Assembly (NCBI GenBank): GCA_028532765.1
Contig: JAQQAR010000027.1
Span: forward strand, 1-64,000
DNA length: 64,000 bases
From: Sphaerochaetaceae bacterium
GTDB taxonomy: Bacteria; Spirochaetota; Spirochaetia; Sphaerochaetales; Sphaerochaetaceae
Direction of reading: 5' to 3'
Part shown: positions 27,539 through 37,791 of the stretch, in pieces
Layout of the letters: every line of letters starts with the position of its first letter
How positions within the stretch are numbered: position 1 is the first letter of the stretch
Translations under genes and position numbers: made by a program
The notes under the pieces: generated by a model
Seen by the model: the letters and a program-made list of their open reading frames with translations, nothing else
What the model was told of the DNA's origin: nothing
Database searches by the model: none

Positions 27539-30500
27539 TTCGATTCGAAGAGTTTCTGAAGCACACAAATGCGAGGCTGGATGACAACCAGAGGAAGGCT
27601 GTGAATGTCCTGAACAACTGTGTTGTCTCTGCCGGAGCCGGCTCAGGCAAGACCACGGTTCTCAGTTACCGATTCCTTCGTCTGGTTCTTGAAAGAAAAG
27701 CCCGATGTGATGAAATCCTGACCCTGACGTTCACCCGAAAGGCTGCAAGGGAGATGCATCAACGTATTCATAAGCATCTCCTTACCTGTCTTGAGGATGA
27801 AGATATTGCCCAACAACTTGAAACCTTCAGTGAAGCGGCCATCGCCACATTGGACAGCTTCTGTGCAACGATAGTCAGGAGCAATTCTGTGGCCTATGGA
27901 GTGCCTCAGGATTTTGTCATTGATGATGAGAAAAACCTAGGAACCATCCGTCGTGTAGCTACTGAATTGCTGGATGTGTATCCACAGAGCCCGGGGGCGA
28001 AGTTGCTCAGTGAGCTCTATACCCCAGACACCCTGATAGACAAGGTATTTGTCCCACTGGCAAGTACCTATTACTGCCTACCCAATACTGTTGAGGTAGG
28101 GGGAGCTGAGCGTATTCTTGCAGCAGTGGAGAGGGAGTATGAACGTCTGCTTGTCCAGTACCGTGAGATGTTGACTCTCTACGCTTCCTTCACCGACAAG
28201 GGCAATACTGTACAAGGCTACAAGAGCGATGCACAGTCGATGCTCTCCAGGATGGATGCCTGTAAGAACAGGGATGAGCTGCGATCCTTGTTGTGTTCCA
28301 AATTTGCCCATCGTAGGGCTCCGGGAAACGGGAAAGCAGATGATATCCAGACCATTAAGGATACAGTGGCGATATATCGGGAGCTGAGAAGCAAGCTCTG
28401 TATGGCGTTGAGTATTATGCTTGCTCAGGAGCAGCTACATGCAGTGATGGAATTCATGCAGGAGTTTGTAAGCAGGTATCAGAGAGAAAAACGCTCGAGC
28501 GGGATTCTTACCTTTGCCGATGTCTCTACCCTTGCGGTGACGATGCTTGCTGAGGACAAGGCTTTGCGCTCTTTCTACAAGAAGAAATTCCGCTACATCA
28601 TGATTGATGAATTCCAGGATAATAATGCACAGCAGAAAGCAATGCTCTACCTGCTAGCGGAACGACTGGACAGGGAAGGGGATGGCATCCCCCAGCCTGA
28701 GGATTTGCAGAAGGATAAGCTATTCTTTGTAGGAGATGAAAAGCAGTCGATCTATCGATTCAGGGGCAGTGATGTTCGGGTTTTCAAGCAACTGAGCGGA
28801 GAGTTGGCTTCCATCGGAGGGGAGACCATCACCCTGGGAAGGAACTACCGTAGTGAGCCGGACTTGATCAAGCTGTTCAATACGATGTTTTCCAGCATCA
28901 TGAAGAATGAGGGGGAGAGCTACGAGGCAGACTTCTCAACGCTGGAGTTCCGTGATGCTTCCTCTGGTGTGCAAAGCAGCTGTACGCTTCTGATCAAGCC
29001 CTATCAGGAAAGTGGTGGTGACGAAGAGGAGGAGGAAGCTTCCTCCGTTGAAGCTGAGGCATATACCATTGCAAAACTGGTCAGGCAGATGCTTGAAAGT
29101 GATGAGTTCTTGATACCCTCAAATGAGGGACCAAGAAGACCCAAGGCAAGCGATATTGCACTCCTGCTTCGTACGACCAGCAACCAGCTGAGTTTTGAGA
29201 AGGCCTTCAGGAGATTTGATGTGCCCTATACGGTACAGGCAGCACGGTCCTTGATGCTGGAAGCTCCAGCGAACGATCTGTATGCCATGTTACAGCTCAC
29301 GCTGTATCCTGAAGATAAGCAAGCGTATGCCACAGTCCTTCGCTCTCCCTTCTGTAACCTGAGCGATTGGGCTATTACCCATGTGATACAAGAACCACTT
29401 TTTTCCCTCTTACCTTTACTCTCTGAGGATGACGCTGAGCGGTTGGCCTCTTGCGGGGCTTTTTACCAGCGGTTGCGCGAGGCGGTAGGCAGTGAATCGT
29501 TGAGTACCCTTGCCCTGATGCTTTGGTATGAGAGTGGTTACTACCTCTCCTTGGTTTCCCACCCGCAGTATCAGGTATATGTCGAACATTTTGCTTTTTT
29601 CCACCGCCTTGCACAGATTCAGGAAGAACAGGGCAAGAGTATCAGCCAATTTGTCGATTTCCTGAGACGAAATCTGGTTCAGAACGAAAAAATCGACCAA
29701 CTCGAGGTAATAAAGGAACAGGAATCGGGGCTTCAGATTATGTCGATCCATAAGTCAAAGGGGCTGGAGTTTCCCATTGTAATCGTGGGAAATGCCGCAT
29801 CCAAGGGAAAAGGTGGAGGGGACTATCTCAGTACCTTCCTCGATATTCCACTTCCACACTATCTCTCTTCCTCCTACTATATCTCTGCCACGAAGCAAGA
29901 GACCGTCCGTCATGCCGGGACGCTCTTCGCAGGTAGTGAAGAACAGGACATGGAGATTGCTGAGCTGAAACGGTTGTTGTACGTTGCCATGACCAGGGCG
30001 GAGACCCATCTCATACTTAGTGGAGCATTTTCCAAGAACAACAGGGGGCTGAATCCTGACAAGAAAGCTGATACATTGCTGCAGATGCTGGTTGGCAGTC
30101 TCTCCCTGGATATCGACAATCCTGTACATGATGAGGGTATCTTGAAAGTGCGGCCAATAGAGAGTATTCCTGAGCACTTTCTCTACAGCGGAGAGCGAGA
30201 GGATAGCTTAGCTGTGCTTGAAAGGTTACAAACTGCTGAGAGCTGGTATGATCAAGCCACACCAGATTGCAAAGGGCACCCTATCCGTATTGCCACCACG
30301 AAGCTTCATCCGCTTGTCCATGGGGGTGAAGGCGTCCAATTGCCACTGTATCCTAGTGATGAGATTCTTGGTGGATATACCGAGGATCAGGTAACCGGGT
30401 TTGGTACGTTCGTCCATGCCCTCTGTGAACAGATGGTACTGGGCAATGAGGTGAAGGAACTCGCTTCTCTTATGCCTGACTCCCTGACAAGGGTTATGAA

Positions 30501-30870
30501 AACACAGGAGTTAACCGTGCTCCAACAGGATGCTCTTGTCTTGTGTAGCGGGTTCATAAAGAGTGAGTGGTATGAGAGAGAGGTAAAACCCTATCCTGCC
30601 CAGTGTGAAGTAGGCTTTTTCAGTGCCGTTGAGCAGGAAGGACGGACCGTTGTGGCTGAAGGTTCGATTGATTTGCTGGTGAGGCAGAATGATACCTACC
30701 TCGTAATAGATTTCAAGACTGATAGGTGGAGAAATGAAGATGTCCACCGTCTCCAGGTAGCGACCTATATGCAAGCAACAAATAGAATGTATCAACGTCC
30801 TGTGCGGGGGTGCGTTATCTATTTGCGTGATCCAGACCAGGTGTTGGTATGGGAAGGAGAGAATCTATGA
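27535..30870 (+). CDS. addA: AddA helicase-nuclease subunit
   Basis: The start is the ATG overlapping the addB stop. The 1111-residue UvrD-type helicase has Walker A SAGAGSGKTT (about 32-41), TFTRKAAREM, IMIDEFQD (Walker B), GDEKQSIYRFRGSD, RNYRSEPDL, MSIHKSKGLEFP and YVAMTRAETH. A C-terminal nuclease follows: EGSIDLL, VIDFKTD and QVATYM. It drives unwinding and cuts one strand in the AddAB complex. The stop overlaps dlgD by 4 bp. Confidence 0.93.
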   Translation: MIRFEEFLKHTNARLDDNQRKAVNVLNNCVVSAGAGSGKTTVLSYRFLRLVLERKARCDEILTLTFTRKAAREMHQRIHKHLLTCLEDEDIAQQLETFSEAAIATLDSFCATIVRSNSVAYGVPQDFVIDDEKNLGTIRRVATELLDVYPQSPGAKLLSELYTPDTLIDKVFVPLASTYYCLPNTVEVGGAERILAAVEREYERLLVQYREMLTLYASFTDKGNTVQGYKSDAQSMLSRMDACKNRDELRSLLCSKFAHRRAPGNGKADDIQTIKDTVAIYRELRSKLCMALSIMLAQEQLHAVMEFMQEFVSRYQREKRSSGILTFADVSTLAVTMLAEDKALRSFYKKKFRYIMIDEFQDNNAQQKAMLYLLAERLDREGDGIPQPEDLQKDKLFFVGDEKQSIYRFRGSDVRVFKQLSGELASIGGETITLGRNYRSEPDLIKLFNTMFSSIMKNEGESYEADFSTLEFRDASSGVQSSCTLLIKPYQESGGDEEEEEASSVEAEAYTIAKLVRQMLESDEFLIPSNEGPRRPKASDIALLLRTTSNQLSFEKAFRRFDVPYTVQAARSLMLEAPANDLYAMLQLTLYPEDKQAYATVLRSPFCNLSDWAITHVIQEPLFSLLPLLSEDDAERLASCGAFYQRLREAVGSESLSTLALMLWYESGYYLSLVSHPQYQVYVEHFAFFHRLAQIQEEQGKSISQFVDFLRRNLVQNEKIDQLEVIKEQESGLQIMSIHKSKGLEFPIVIVGNAASKGKGGGDYLSTFLDIPLPHYLSSSYYISATKQETVRHAGTLFAGSEEQDMEIAELKRLLYVAMTRAETHLILSGAFSKNNRGLNPDKKADTLLQMLVGSLSLDIDNPVHDEGILKVRPIESIPEHFLYSGEREDSLAVLERLQTAESWYDQATPDCKGHPIRIATTKLHPLVHGGEGVQLPLYPSDEILGGYTEDQVTGFGTFVHALCEQMVLGNEVKELASLMPDSLTRVMKTQELTVLQQDALVLCSGFIKSEWYEREVKPYPAQCEVGFFSAVEQEGRTVVAEGSIDLLVRQNDTYLVIDFKTDRWRNEDVHRLQVATYMQATNRMYQRPVRGCVIYLRDPDQVLVWEGENL

Positions 30871-31868
30871 TGCGAATTCCATTTGAGACGATGTGTGCAC
30901 AATTTGAACGCGTGCTTGAGAGCCGGGAGATGGAGAAGCATGATGCTGCGCTCTGTGCTCGACTGATAGCTGAAACTTCACTTGAAGGGGTATACACCCA
31001 TGGGGCAAATCGATTTGCCTCATTGATCAAGGGTATTGATGAAAAGCGTGTCGATGTGCACGCCCATGCCCAAATGAGTGATTCATTCGCTTCTCTTGAG
31101 CGATGGGATGGAAAGCGTGGTGTAGGAAACCTCAATGCCTATGCCTCCATGAAGCGAGCTATTGAACTGGCAAAAGAGCATACCATCGGTTGCGTTGCCT
31201 TGAAGCATACCAACCATTGGATGAGACCTGGTACCTATGGATTGATGGCTGCCAAGGAGGGGTGTATTGCGCTTCTCTGGACCAACACGATGCCACTGAT
31301 GAGCCCATGGGGGGGCTCTGATACCAAGATTGGGAACAATCCTCTGGTACTTGCCATTCCCAGTGAAGAAGGGCCACTTCTTGTTGATATGGCGATGTCA
31401 CTTTTCAGTTATGGCAAGCTGGAAACCTATGTAAGGGAGAAGAGGGAACTACCCGTCCCAGGTGGATGGGACGAAAAGGGAGAGCTTACTACCGACCCAG
31501 AAGCGATCCTACAAAGCAAGCGATCTCTTCCCATTGGTTTCTGGAAGGGAACCAGCTTGGCTCTTGCCCTTGATTTGATTGCTGCAACCCTCTCTGGTGG
31601 AAGGACTACCCGATCAATTGGGTCCTTGGAGGAGGAAGGGGAAGTCTCCCAGATCTTTTTGGTCTTTGATACCTCCAAGTTCCCCGACCAGGAGAACCTG
31701 CAGAAAGAGATCCAGGCAACCCTTGAAGACCTGGTAAACTCAACCCCTTTGGAGGCAGAGAAACCTGTTCGTTATCCAGGCCAATTCAGGGAGCAAACAA
31801 GAAAGGAGAATCTAGAGAAGGGCATTCCCGTTGATGAGGTCGTTTGGGAAACCATTCTCTCCCTCTGA
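30867..31868 (+). CDS. dlgD: 2,3-diketo-L-gulonate reductase-like dehydrogenase
   Basis: The 333-residue protein belongs to the malate/lactate dehydrogenase (LDH2/MDH2) family and resembles E. coli YiaK across its length: GVYTHGANRF, ALKHTNHWMRPGTYG, DMAMSLFSYGKLE, LPIGFWKGTSLALALD and the C-terminal GIPVDEVVWETI. YiaK reduces 2,3-diketo-L-gulonate to 3-keto-L-gulonate with NADH. The substrate here is inferred. Its ATG overlaps the addA stop (ATGA), with AGGAGAG upstream, so it is co-translated with a DNA-repair operon that has no obvious link to it. Confidence 0.82.
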   Translation: MMRIPFETMCAQFERVLESREMEKHDAALCARLIAETSLEGVYTHGANRFASLIKGIDEKRVDVHAHAQMSDSFASLERWDGKRGVGNLNAYASMKRAIELAKEHTIGCVALKHTNHWMRPGTYGLMAAKEGCIALLWTNTMPLMSPWGGSDTKIGNNPLVLAIPSEEGPLLVDMAMSLFSYGKLETYVREKRELPVPGGWDEKGELTTDPEAILQSKRSLPIGFWKGTSLALALDLIAATLSGGRTTRSIGSLEEEGEVSQIFLVFDTSKFPDQENLQKEIQATLEDLVNSTPLEAEKPVRYPGQFREQTRKENLEKGIPVDEVVWETILSL

Positions 31869-33107
31869 TCAGATATAAGCGAAAATTGGACCAAAAAGCA
31901 GGACAACAATGAGGAACCAGAATGCATAGATAACCATGAATATGCTCTGTATCCGAATGAAGGATCTTCTTCTCAGCAGTGTTACTGCCAGTGAGCCAAG
32001 GTTTGCAAGCAAGAGTAGGTTCTCAGCAAGGACAGCCAAGCGGTTGGGGCTTAGTCCGTATTGAAGGAACCTCCCCCCTATGGCAATGAGGGCGAATACA
32101 TCGATGCCTATGGCTGCCAATGCTGCGGTGATGAGCACTATGCGGTAAAAGGGTGTGGTTTGTTCGCTCTCCAGAAGATCTGTTGCATAGAGGATCATCA
32201 TCAGAACCAAGGCAAGCAGCACGTCGATTACCAACAAAAGATTTCGGTCTTCTGTAATAGGAAGTCTCCCTACTATTAAGGCAGTCAGGAAGGAGAGCAT
32301 TACCACCGTGATTACCGGGAGGAAAATGGTAGCCAGAAGCCGGGTGAGGGAGGCTATCTGGTTCCTTCTATATTGCAGAAGGTACCGGGCAGATAGGGGA
32401 AGCAGGGCTAGGATTCCGGTAACAACGAATGGGGCGAGACGATCCTCTACATTGACTCCTACCGCTTCAAAGAGCACGAATGTGAGCATCGTAACCACAA
32501 ACACGGCACAAGCTAGCAGGAATGTGAGGAGAAGCACTTCTCCGGTAAGGCGTATATGTCTACTCATTCTCTCCTGTAGTGACCCTTTCTGGGTGGGGAG
32601 GGCAAGACTGACCACCAGAAGTAAGGGCAAATGGATGAGTGCCAGGATCTTTGTCTGTGCTTCTTCAGTGCCTGTCATGCTGAATTGCAGATTCATCAAG
32701 AGTGTAAGGATGCCAAGAAAAGAGAGATACCCGACAAGATATTTTCTCTCCTTTACCAGATACAGAGCAAGAAACAGGAGCATAAGGAAGGGTAGGTTCA
32801 AGCCATAGAATAGCATGGTGTTGTCGCCAAAGGGATATCCTAGGAGCGTCGGTATCTGGGAGATGATGAGTTGGCTGACCAGTACAATGATGAATAGCTT
32901 GGAGGCTGCTCTCTTGTGAGGTTCTTCAAGTAGGCTGAATCGTGCTCCCATGCGATAGAGGGAGAGCAGGGTTGCTTCATCCCTTGGGAGGATTTCTTCG
33001 AGCTCCCTCTGCATCTGGGCTTGCTTCAGGAGCTTCTCATCACCAGAATCAGGTTGTTCCTGTTGCAACAGTATTTGTTCTTTCCATACAGAGAGTATCG
33101 TTTTCAT
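31869..33107 (-). CDS. Polytopic membrane protein, unrecognised
   Basis: The 412-residue protein has a cytoplasmic N-terminal stretch of about 70 charged residues, then about ten membrane helices. LSPNRLAVLAENLLLLANL is reminiscent of DUF4153-like proteins, but I am not sure of the family and assign no function. A TATACT box on the minus strand (33129-33124) and GGAGG lie immediately before the start. It converges with dlgD, which ends at the adjacent base. Confidence 0.65.
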   Translation of the reverse strand: MKTILSVWKEQILLQQEQPDSGDEKLLKQAQMQRELEEILPRDEATLLSLYRMGARFSLLEEPHKRAASKLFIIVLVSQLIISQIPTLLGYPFGDNTMLFYGLNLPFLMLLFLALYLVKERKYLVGYLSFLGILTLLMNLQFSMTGTEEAQTKILALIHLPLLLVVSLALPTQKGSLQERMSRHIRLTGEVLLLTFLLACAVFVVTMLTFVLFEAVGVNVEDRLAPFVVTGILALLPLSARYLLQYRRNQIASLTRLLATIFLPVITVVMLSFLTALIVGRLPITEDRNLLLVIDVLLALVLMMILYATDLLESEQTTPFYRIVLITAALAAIGIDVFALIAIGGRFLQYGLSPNRLAVLAENLLLLANLGSLAVTLLRRRSFIRIQSIFMVIYAFWFLIVVLLFGPIFAYI

Positions 33108-33159
33108 ACAAACCTCCGAGAAAGTATAACACCGGTGTGGTGAAATGGATACAATACCT

Positions 33160-33199
33160 GAAAAAAATCAAAAAAACGGGTTGGCACCAAGCCAACCCG
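33160..33199 (-). terminator. Rho-independent terminator of fucI
   Basis: A perfect 9-bp stem (33177-33185 with 33191-33199, loop of 5) is followed on the minus strand by a T-run of six, an interruption, then seven more Ts. This is the clearest terminator in the window. Confidence 0.92.
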
Positions 33200-33221
33200 C
33201 GAATGATACAAGAACTGTTGC

Positions 33222-35048
33222 TTAGTACTTGCCGTACAGTGGTCCAAAGGTGGAGCAGGCGCGATAGTCAGCTCCTTCCTTGTCCATGCCAAGCATTGAC
33301 CATGCACTGGGACGGAAGATCTTATCTTCCTCAACATTATGCATGCATACCGGGATGCGCAGCATTGCACAGAGTGAGATGATATCAGCACCAAAGTGCC
33401 CATAACTCAGTGCTCCGTGGTTTGCTCCCCAGTTTGCCATGACCGAGTAAACGTCCTTGAAGGGACCTTCCTTGCCATTGGTTCTGGGTACGAACCAAGT
33501 GGTCGGCCAGGTCTGGTCGGTGCGTTTGTTGATAACGTCGAAGACATTCTCCGGTACTTCACAGGTCCATCCCTCAGCAAGCTGCAGGACAGGGCCTACA
33601 CCCTTGACCATATTGATCCTGACCATGGTTAGTGGCATACCGCCTTCACTGAGGAAGGTTGAGCTATAACCACCACCGCGGAAGTAACCACCGTTGGCGA
33701 CGCTGAAGCGGGTATTCTCGAGGGTTTTCTTTACATCTTCCTCGGTAATCTCCCAATAAGGCTTCATCTCGCTTTCGCCTTTCTCGTTCTTCATCTGACC
33801 AGCAGCATCAAGCGTGGTAGCACCACTGTTGATCAAGTGAATGAATCCTTCCTTAGCCAAGCCCTCTGGCTTCCAACCGGAAACTCTCTCAATAGCTGCA
33901 GGGCTCCAGTAGGTTCTCACATCGCTGAAGATTGCAGCACGGTTGGTGAGCAACTTACAGAAGAGCATGCTGATACCGTTCAGGTGGTCATTCTCTGTTG
34001 CCATGATATACGGTTCACGGATGCCGTTCCAATCAAAACTGGTGGTAAGCATGGTTTCCATGAAGTCACCATTCGGCCAATGGTCGGTCCACTGTCTCTG
34101 GCCCTGGAATCCTGCACAGATTGCATTATGCCCAAGTGCCTCTTCCTTGAAACCGAGCTTCTCGAGCTTCTTGTTGCCAACCATGAGGTCACGACCGATC
34201 ATGGTCATCTTGGTGCAGTACTCCCAATCCTTGGCAAGCTGCTCCTCACTTCTCTGGTACTCAGGAGGGTTGGCAACATCTTCAGCCTGGATGCAGTTTT
34301 CCTTTACCCATACAATAGCCTTTTTATATTCTTCAGGATCATAGATTTCTTCAGCGATACGGCGTTCAATCTCGCACATATCGACCACTTCACTGCGCAT
34401 TCCCAGGTAGGACTGCAGGAAATCCTGGTCGACGATTGATCCAGCGATACCCATGGACATGCCACCGATGGAGAGATAGCTCTTTCCTCTCATGGTTGCT
34501 ACAGCAATACCTGCACGTGCGAAGCGGAGGATCTTTTCAGCTACATCCTCAGGGATGGAGGTATCATCGTTGTCTTGTACGTCACGACCATAGATGCCAA
34601 AGGCAGGCAGACCTTTCTGGGTATGAGCGGCAAGTACTGCAGCAAGATATACTGCACCTGGGCGTTCTGTCCCATTGAAACCCCATACACCCTTTACGGT
34701 CATGGGATCCATGTCAAAGGTCTCTGTTCCATAACACCAGCAGGGAGTTACTGTCAGGGTGACGGCTACTCCTTCCTTGGCAAATTTCTCTGCACAATCC
34801 GCACTCTCTCTCACACGACCGATGGTTCCATCAGCAATAACACATTCAACCGGCTCTCCGGTTCCATGGAACAGGTTTTCGCTGATCAGCTTTGCTGCAG
34901 CCTTTGCCATGTTCATGGTCTGATCTTCCAAGGACTCGCGAACGCCTCGCTGTCTGCCGTCGATGACCGGGCGAATTCCAATCTTGGGAAGGGAAGAAGC
35001 ATAGCGCTTCTCAGGCCCAACCGATTGCATTCCATTTGTATTTGCCAT
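33222..35048 (-). CDS. fucI: L-fucose isomerase
   Basis: The 608-residue protein matches FucI throughout: [48 protein letters not shown], and the Mn-ligand regions ATENDHLNG (Glu) and [10 protein letters not shown] (Asp). It converts L-fucose to L-fuculose (and D-arabinose to D-ribulose). A mutarotase gene is divergent across a LacI-type operator. No fuculokinase or fuculose-1-phosphate aldolase lies adjacent; rhaB and the rhamnulose aldolase of this island might serve. Confidence 0.96.
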   Translation of the reverse strand: MANTNGMQSVGPEKRYASSLPKIGIRPVIDGRQRGVRESLEDQTMNMAKAAAKLISENLFHGTGEPVECVIADGTIGRVRESADCAEKFAKEGVAVTLTVTPCWCYGTETFDMDPMTVKGVWGFNGTERPGAVYLAAVLAAHTQKGLPAFGIYGRDVQDNDDTSIPEDVAEKILRFARAGIAVATMRGKSYLSIGGMSMGIAGSIVDQDFLQSYLGMRSEVVDMCEIERRIAEEIYDPEEYKKAIVWVKENCIQAEDVANPPEYQRSEEQLAKDWEYCTKMTMIGRDLMVGNKKLEKLGFKEEALGHNAICAGFQGQRQWTDHWPNGDFMETMLTTSFDWNGIREPYIMATENDHLNGISMLFCKLLTNRAAIFSDVRTYWSPAAIERVSGWKPEGLAKEGFIHLINSGATTLDAAGQMKNEKGESEMKPYWEITEEDVKKTLENTRFSVANGGYFRGGGYSSTFLSEGGMPLTMVRINMVKGVGPVLQLAEGWTCEVPENVFDVINKRTDQTWPTTWFVPRTNGKEGPFKDVYSVMANWGANHGALSYGHFGADIISLCAMLRIPVCMHNVEEDKIFRPSAWSMLGMDKEGADYRACSTFGPLYGKY

Positions 35049-35066
35049 AGTATCCCCCTTAGGTAT

Positions 35067-35095
35067 ATAATTACAAATGTAATCGTTTACATCAA
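35067..35095 (-). promoter_or_regulatory. fucI promoter with LacI-type operator in its spacer
   Basis: On the minus strand TTGATG (35095-35090), 17 bp and AATTAT (35072-35067) form a promoter. The near-palindrome TGTAATCGTTTACA (35078-35091) lies in the spacer, where a bound LacI-family protein would block RNA polymerase. It differs by one base from the perfect palindrome at 60041-60054. Confidence 0.6.
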
Positions 35096-35152
35096 GGATA
35101 GTATCGCATAGAGCACGAGCAAATGCAATCCAAAATTTTTAAGGAGTCAACG

Positions 35153-35578
35153 ATGTTGAAAACAATTCCCTCAATCCTTAGCCCTGAACTATTGAAGATT
35201 CTCATGGAAATGGGCCATGGCGATGAGATCGTGATCGGAGATGGAAATTTCCCTGCTGCATCCATGAATGACCGGGTGGTCCGCTTGGATGGACATGGGG
35301 CAGACGAGGTGCTGAAAGCAATCTTGCAGCTGTTCCCTCTTGATACCTATGCAGAGAACGCGTTCCTGATGGACACAACCCCTGGGGACACAGTTCAAAC
35401 TCCTATCTGGGATGTCTACGAGGCCACCTGCAAAAATGGTGATCCCGCATTTAAAGGCTTTACCCGTCTTGAGCGCTTCGCCTTCTATGAACGGAGTCAG
35501 AAAGCATATGCCATTGTTGCTACTGGAGAGACCGCACTATATGCAAACATCATTTTGAAGAAGGGTGTAGTGGTCTAA
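35153..35578 (+). CDS. fucU: L-fucose mutarotase (FucU/RbsD family)
   Basis: The start at 35153 follows AAGGAG (35140-35145). The 141-residue protein has the FucU/RbsD active-site segment MGHGDEIVIGDGNFPA (His22, Asp30) and a final FYERSQKAYAIVATGE strand. The family interconverts alpha and beta anomers of fucose. Divergent from fucI and convergent with the AraC gene, whose end overlaps by 4 bp. Confidence 0.93.
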   Translation: MLKTIPSILSPELLKILMEMGHGDEIVIGDGNFPAASMNDRVVRLDGHGADEVLKAILQLFPLDTYAENAFLMDTTPGDTVQTPIWDVYEATCKNGDPAFKGFTRLERFAFYERSQKAYAIVATGETALYANIILKKGVVV

Positions 35579-36417
35579 TCTTCCTTGGGGGTGGTCCACA
35601 GCTGCTTATATTGCCGTGGACTCATCTGCATATGACTCCTGAACTGGCGTGCGAAGTAATTTGCATCTGAGAACCCTGTTTTTTCGCTGATCCTCTCAAT
35701 GCTCAGGTCGGTAGTCAGGAGTAGATTGGAGGCATAGGCGATTCGCCTATGGATATGGAAATCGACTGGAGACCAACCCGTTGATAGCTTGAACTGTCGG
35801 TTGAGTGTGCTTGCACTCATGTTCGAGACCTCAACCAGTTCATTCAAGGGTATGCTGCGGTCGATATTCTGCTCCATATAGATGATGACTTTCTCGAGGC
35901 GCTGATCATTCTGGAAAGCAGAACCTCGTCGAGCACTGTGGAACCTGCTTACCAGGATGAGAAATTGGAGCAATTTGGAGTAGGTCATTGAGGTCGAGCC
36001 TTTGCTGTAGTCCTGTTGCTCAGACTCCTCCTTTACTGCGCTTATCAGGGAAACAATCTCAGCGTGTTGGTGTGAGTTGAGCCGAACCAGTGGGACGTCT
36101 CCCTCTGCTTGCATGAATGTCTCAGGAAACCCAGCCACGTCCTTGACCTCGGGATAGAGCACTGAAAAGGCCTTCTTTCCAATAAGTAGATTGTAGAGGA
36201 CCAGATTCTCGATATCTGCATATCCATGAATGGTTCCTGGGCGAATACAGAACACCATGCCTTCCTGCAACTGTCGCTTGTCCTGTTCCAAGAGGTGGAT
36301 GCCTTTTCCTGATACTACCACCACGATTTCATAGAAATCATGTCCATGCAATGAGAAAGGAATCTCTGGGTCACGGAGTAATACCTTCACAGGAAGGCTG
36401 TTTTCCTTGAAGAACAT
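35575..36417 (-). CDS. AraC-family regulator of the rhamnose genes
   Basis: I place the start at the ATG at 36417 (MFFKENSLPV), matching the usual RhaS-like beginning before FSLHGHDFYEIVVV; an ATG at 36444 would put the coding region inside the operator. The 280-residue protein has an N-terminal cupin sensor domain and two C-terminal helix-turn-helices (LNELVEVSNMSASTLNRQF and IERISEKTGFSDANYFARQF). It resembles RhaS/RhaR and diverges from rhaA, so it is predicted to activate rhamnose promoters when sugar is bound. Confidence 0.87.
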   Translation of the reverse strand: MFFKENSLPVKVLLRDPEIPFSLHGHDFYEIVVVVSGKGIHLLEQDKRQLQEGMVFCIRPGTIHGYADIENLVLYNLLIGKKAFSVLYPEVKDVAGFPETFMQAEGDVPLVRLNSHQHAEIVSLISAVKEESEQQDYSKGSTSMTYSKLLQFLILVSRFHSARRGSAFQNDQRLEKVIIYMEQNIDRSIPLNELVEVSNMSASTLNRQFKLSTGWSPVDFHIHRRIAYASNLLLTTDLSIERISEKTGFSDANYFARQFRSHMQMSPRQYKQLWTTPKED

Positions 36418-36441
36418 GGTTTCGTGCAATGTAAAACTAGA

Positions 36442-36511
36442 CATGATAAAATCGTGCTAGAATTTGATTATTCTGTCAAGGTAAAAAATGCAAATGGTGG
36501 CAAACTATTAA
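36442..36511 (+). promoter_or_regulatory. rhaA promoter with AraC-type direct half-sites
   Basis: CATGATAAAATCGTGCTA (36442-36459) is repeated exactly at 39917-39934. A second half-site begins with GATTATTC at 36466, 21 bp after GATAAA at 36445, the two-turn spacing usual for AraC/RhaS proteins. TATTAA (36506-36511) fits as the -10. The -35 position is AAAAAA, so the promoter should need an activator. Confidence 0.72.
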
Positions 36512-36540
36512 GTAAATACTTTCGTATGAGGAGGGCTATC

Positions 36541-37791
36541 ATGTCTTACTATGAAGAAGCCAAGAAAATATATGCGAACTATGGTGTCGATACCGACTCT
36601 GTCCTTGATCAATTGTCTGACGTTCCCATCTCTGTCCACTGTTGGCAGGGTGATGATGTTGGCGGTTTCGAGCGTCCCGATGCCGAACTGGCTGGTGGTG
36701 GAATCCAAACCACAGGAAACTACCCCGGCAAGGCAAAAACTGTAGAACAGTTGCGTCAGGATCTGGAGCAGGTATTCTCCCTGGTTGGTGGAAGTCATCG
36801 GCTGAACCTGCATGCCAGCTATGGGGAGTTCGGGTCCACCTTTGTTGACCGTGACCAGATTGAGGAGAAGCACTATCAAGGTTGGCTTGATTGGGGCAAG
36901 AAGATGGGTATCCCTCTGGACTTCAATGGAACCTTCTTCAGCCATCCAATGGCTGATGATGGCTATACATTGGCAAGCAAGGATGAGAGAATCCGTAGGT
37001 TCTGGATTGAGCACGCAAAACGCTGTAGGAAGATTGCTGCCTGGATTGGAGAGCAACAGGGGAGCCCCTGTATCCTCGACACCTGGGTTCCCGATGGTGC
37101 AAAAAACCTTACCGTTGACAAGTTCGGGTACCGTGCCATTCTCAAGGAGAGCCTTGATGAGATTTTTGAGACCGAGTATCCCAGCGAATTTATGCGTGAT
37201 GCTCTGGAGACCAAGCTCTTTGGCATCGGAAGCGAAGCCTTCGTGGTTGGCTCGCATGAGTTCTATATGAACTATGCAGCAAGAAACAATAAGATGCTCT
37301 GCATTGATATGGGACACTTCCACACAGAAGAAGATATCTCAGATAAACTTTCCGCCATTCTCCTCTTCGATGATGAGATTCTCTTGCACGTCAGTCGTCC
37401 CATGCATTGGGACAGTGATCATGTGATTCTGTTCAATGACAAGATCAAGATGGTTGCTGAGGAGCTGGTAAGAAGTGGAAAACTGGAATCCTCCCACATT
37501 GGCCTGGATTTCTTCGATGCATCAATAAACCGCATCGGTGCCTGGGTTACCGGCATCAGGGCAATGCGTAAGGCCTTGCTCTTTGCCCTTCTTGAGCCGA
37601 TTGATCAACTCATTGAGTATGAAGAGTCAGGAAATGGCTATGCAACCATGGCGTTGCTTGAACAGCAGAGTGTTCTCCCCTTTGGTGCCATCTGGGATGA
37701 GTACTGCAGAAGAACCAACACTCCACTGGAGAGTGAACTCATTGAGTTGGTAAGTACCTATGAGAGGGAAGTATTGGGGGAACGTTCATGA
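36541..37791 (+). CDS. rhaA: L-rhamnose isomerase
   Basis: The start at 36541 follows GAGGAGGG. The 416-residue protein matches RhaA (VPISVHCWQGDDVGGFE, GGIQTTGNYPGKA, DFNGTFFSHP, DTWVPDGAKN, CIDMGHFHTEEDISDKLSA cited in part as GHFHTEE, HVSRPMHWDSDHV). It converts L-rhamnose to L-rhamnulose with Mn2+. Overlaps the aldolase start by 4 bp (ATGA). First gene of the AraC-controlled unit. Confidence 0.96.
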   Translation: MSYYEEAKKIYANYGVDTDSVLDQLSDVPISVHCWQGDDVGGFERPDAELAGGGIQTTGNYPGKAKTVEQLRQDLEQVFSLVGGSHRLNLHASYGEFGSTFVDRDQIEEKHYQGWLDWGKKMGIPLDFNGTFFSHPMADDGYTLASKDERIRRFWIEHAKRCRKIAAWIGEQQGSPCILDTWVPDGAKNLTVDKFGYRAILKESLDEIFETEYPSEFMRDALETKLFGIGSEAFVVGSHEFYMNYAARNNKMLCIDMGHFHTEEDISDKLSAILLFDDEILLHVSRPMHWDSDHVILFNDKIKMVAEELVRSGKLESSHIGLDFFDASINRIGAWVTGIRAMRKALLFALLEPIDQLIEYEESGNGYATMALLEQQSVLPFGAIWDEYCRRTNTPLESELIELVSTYEREVLGERS

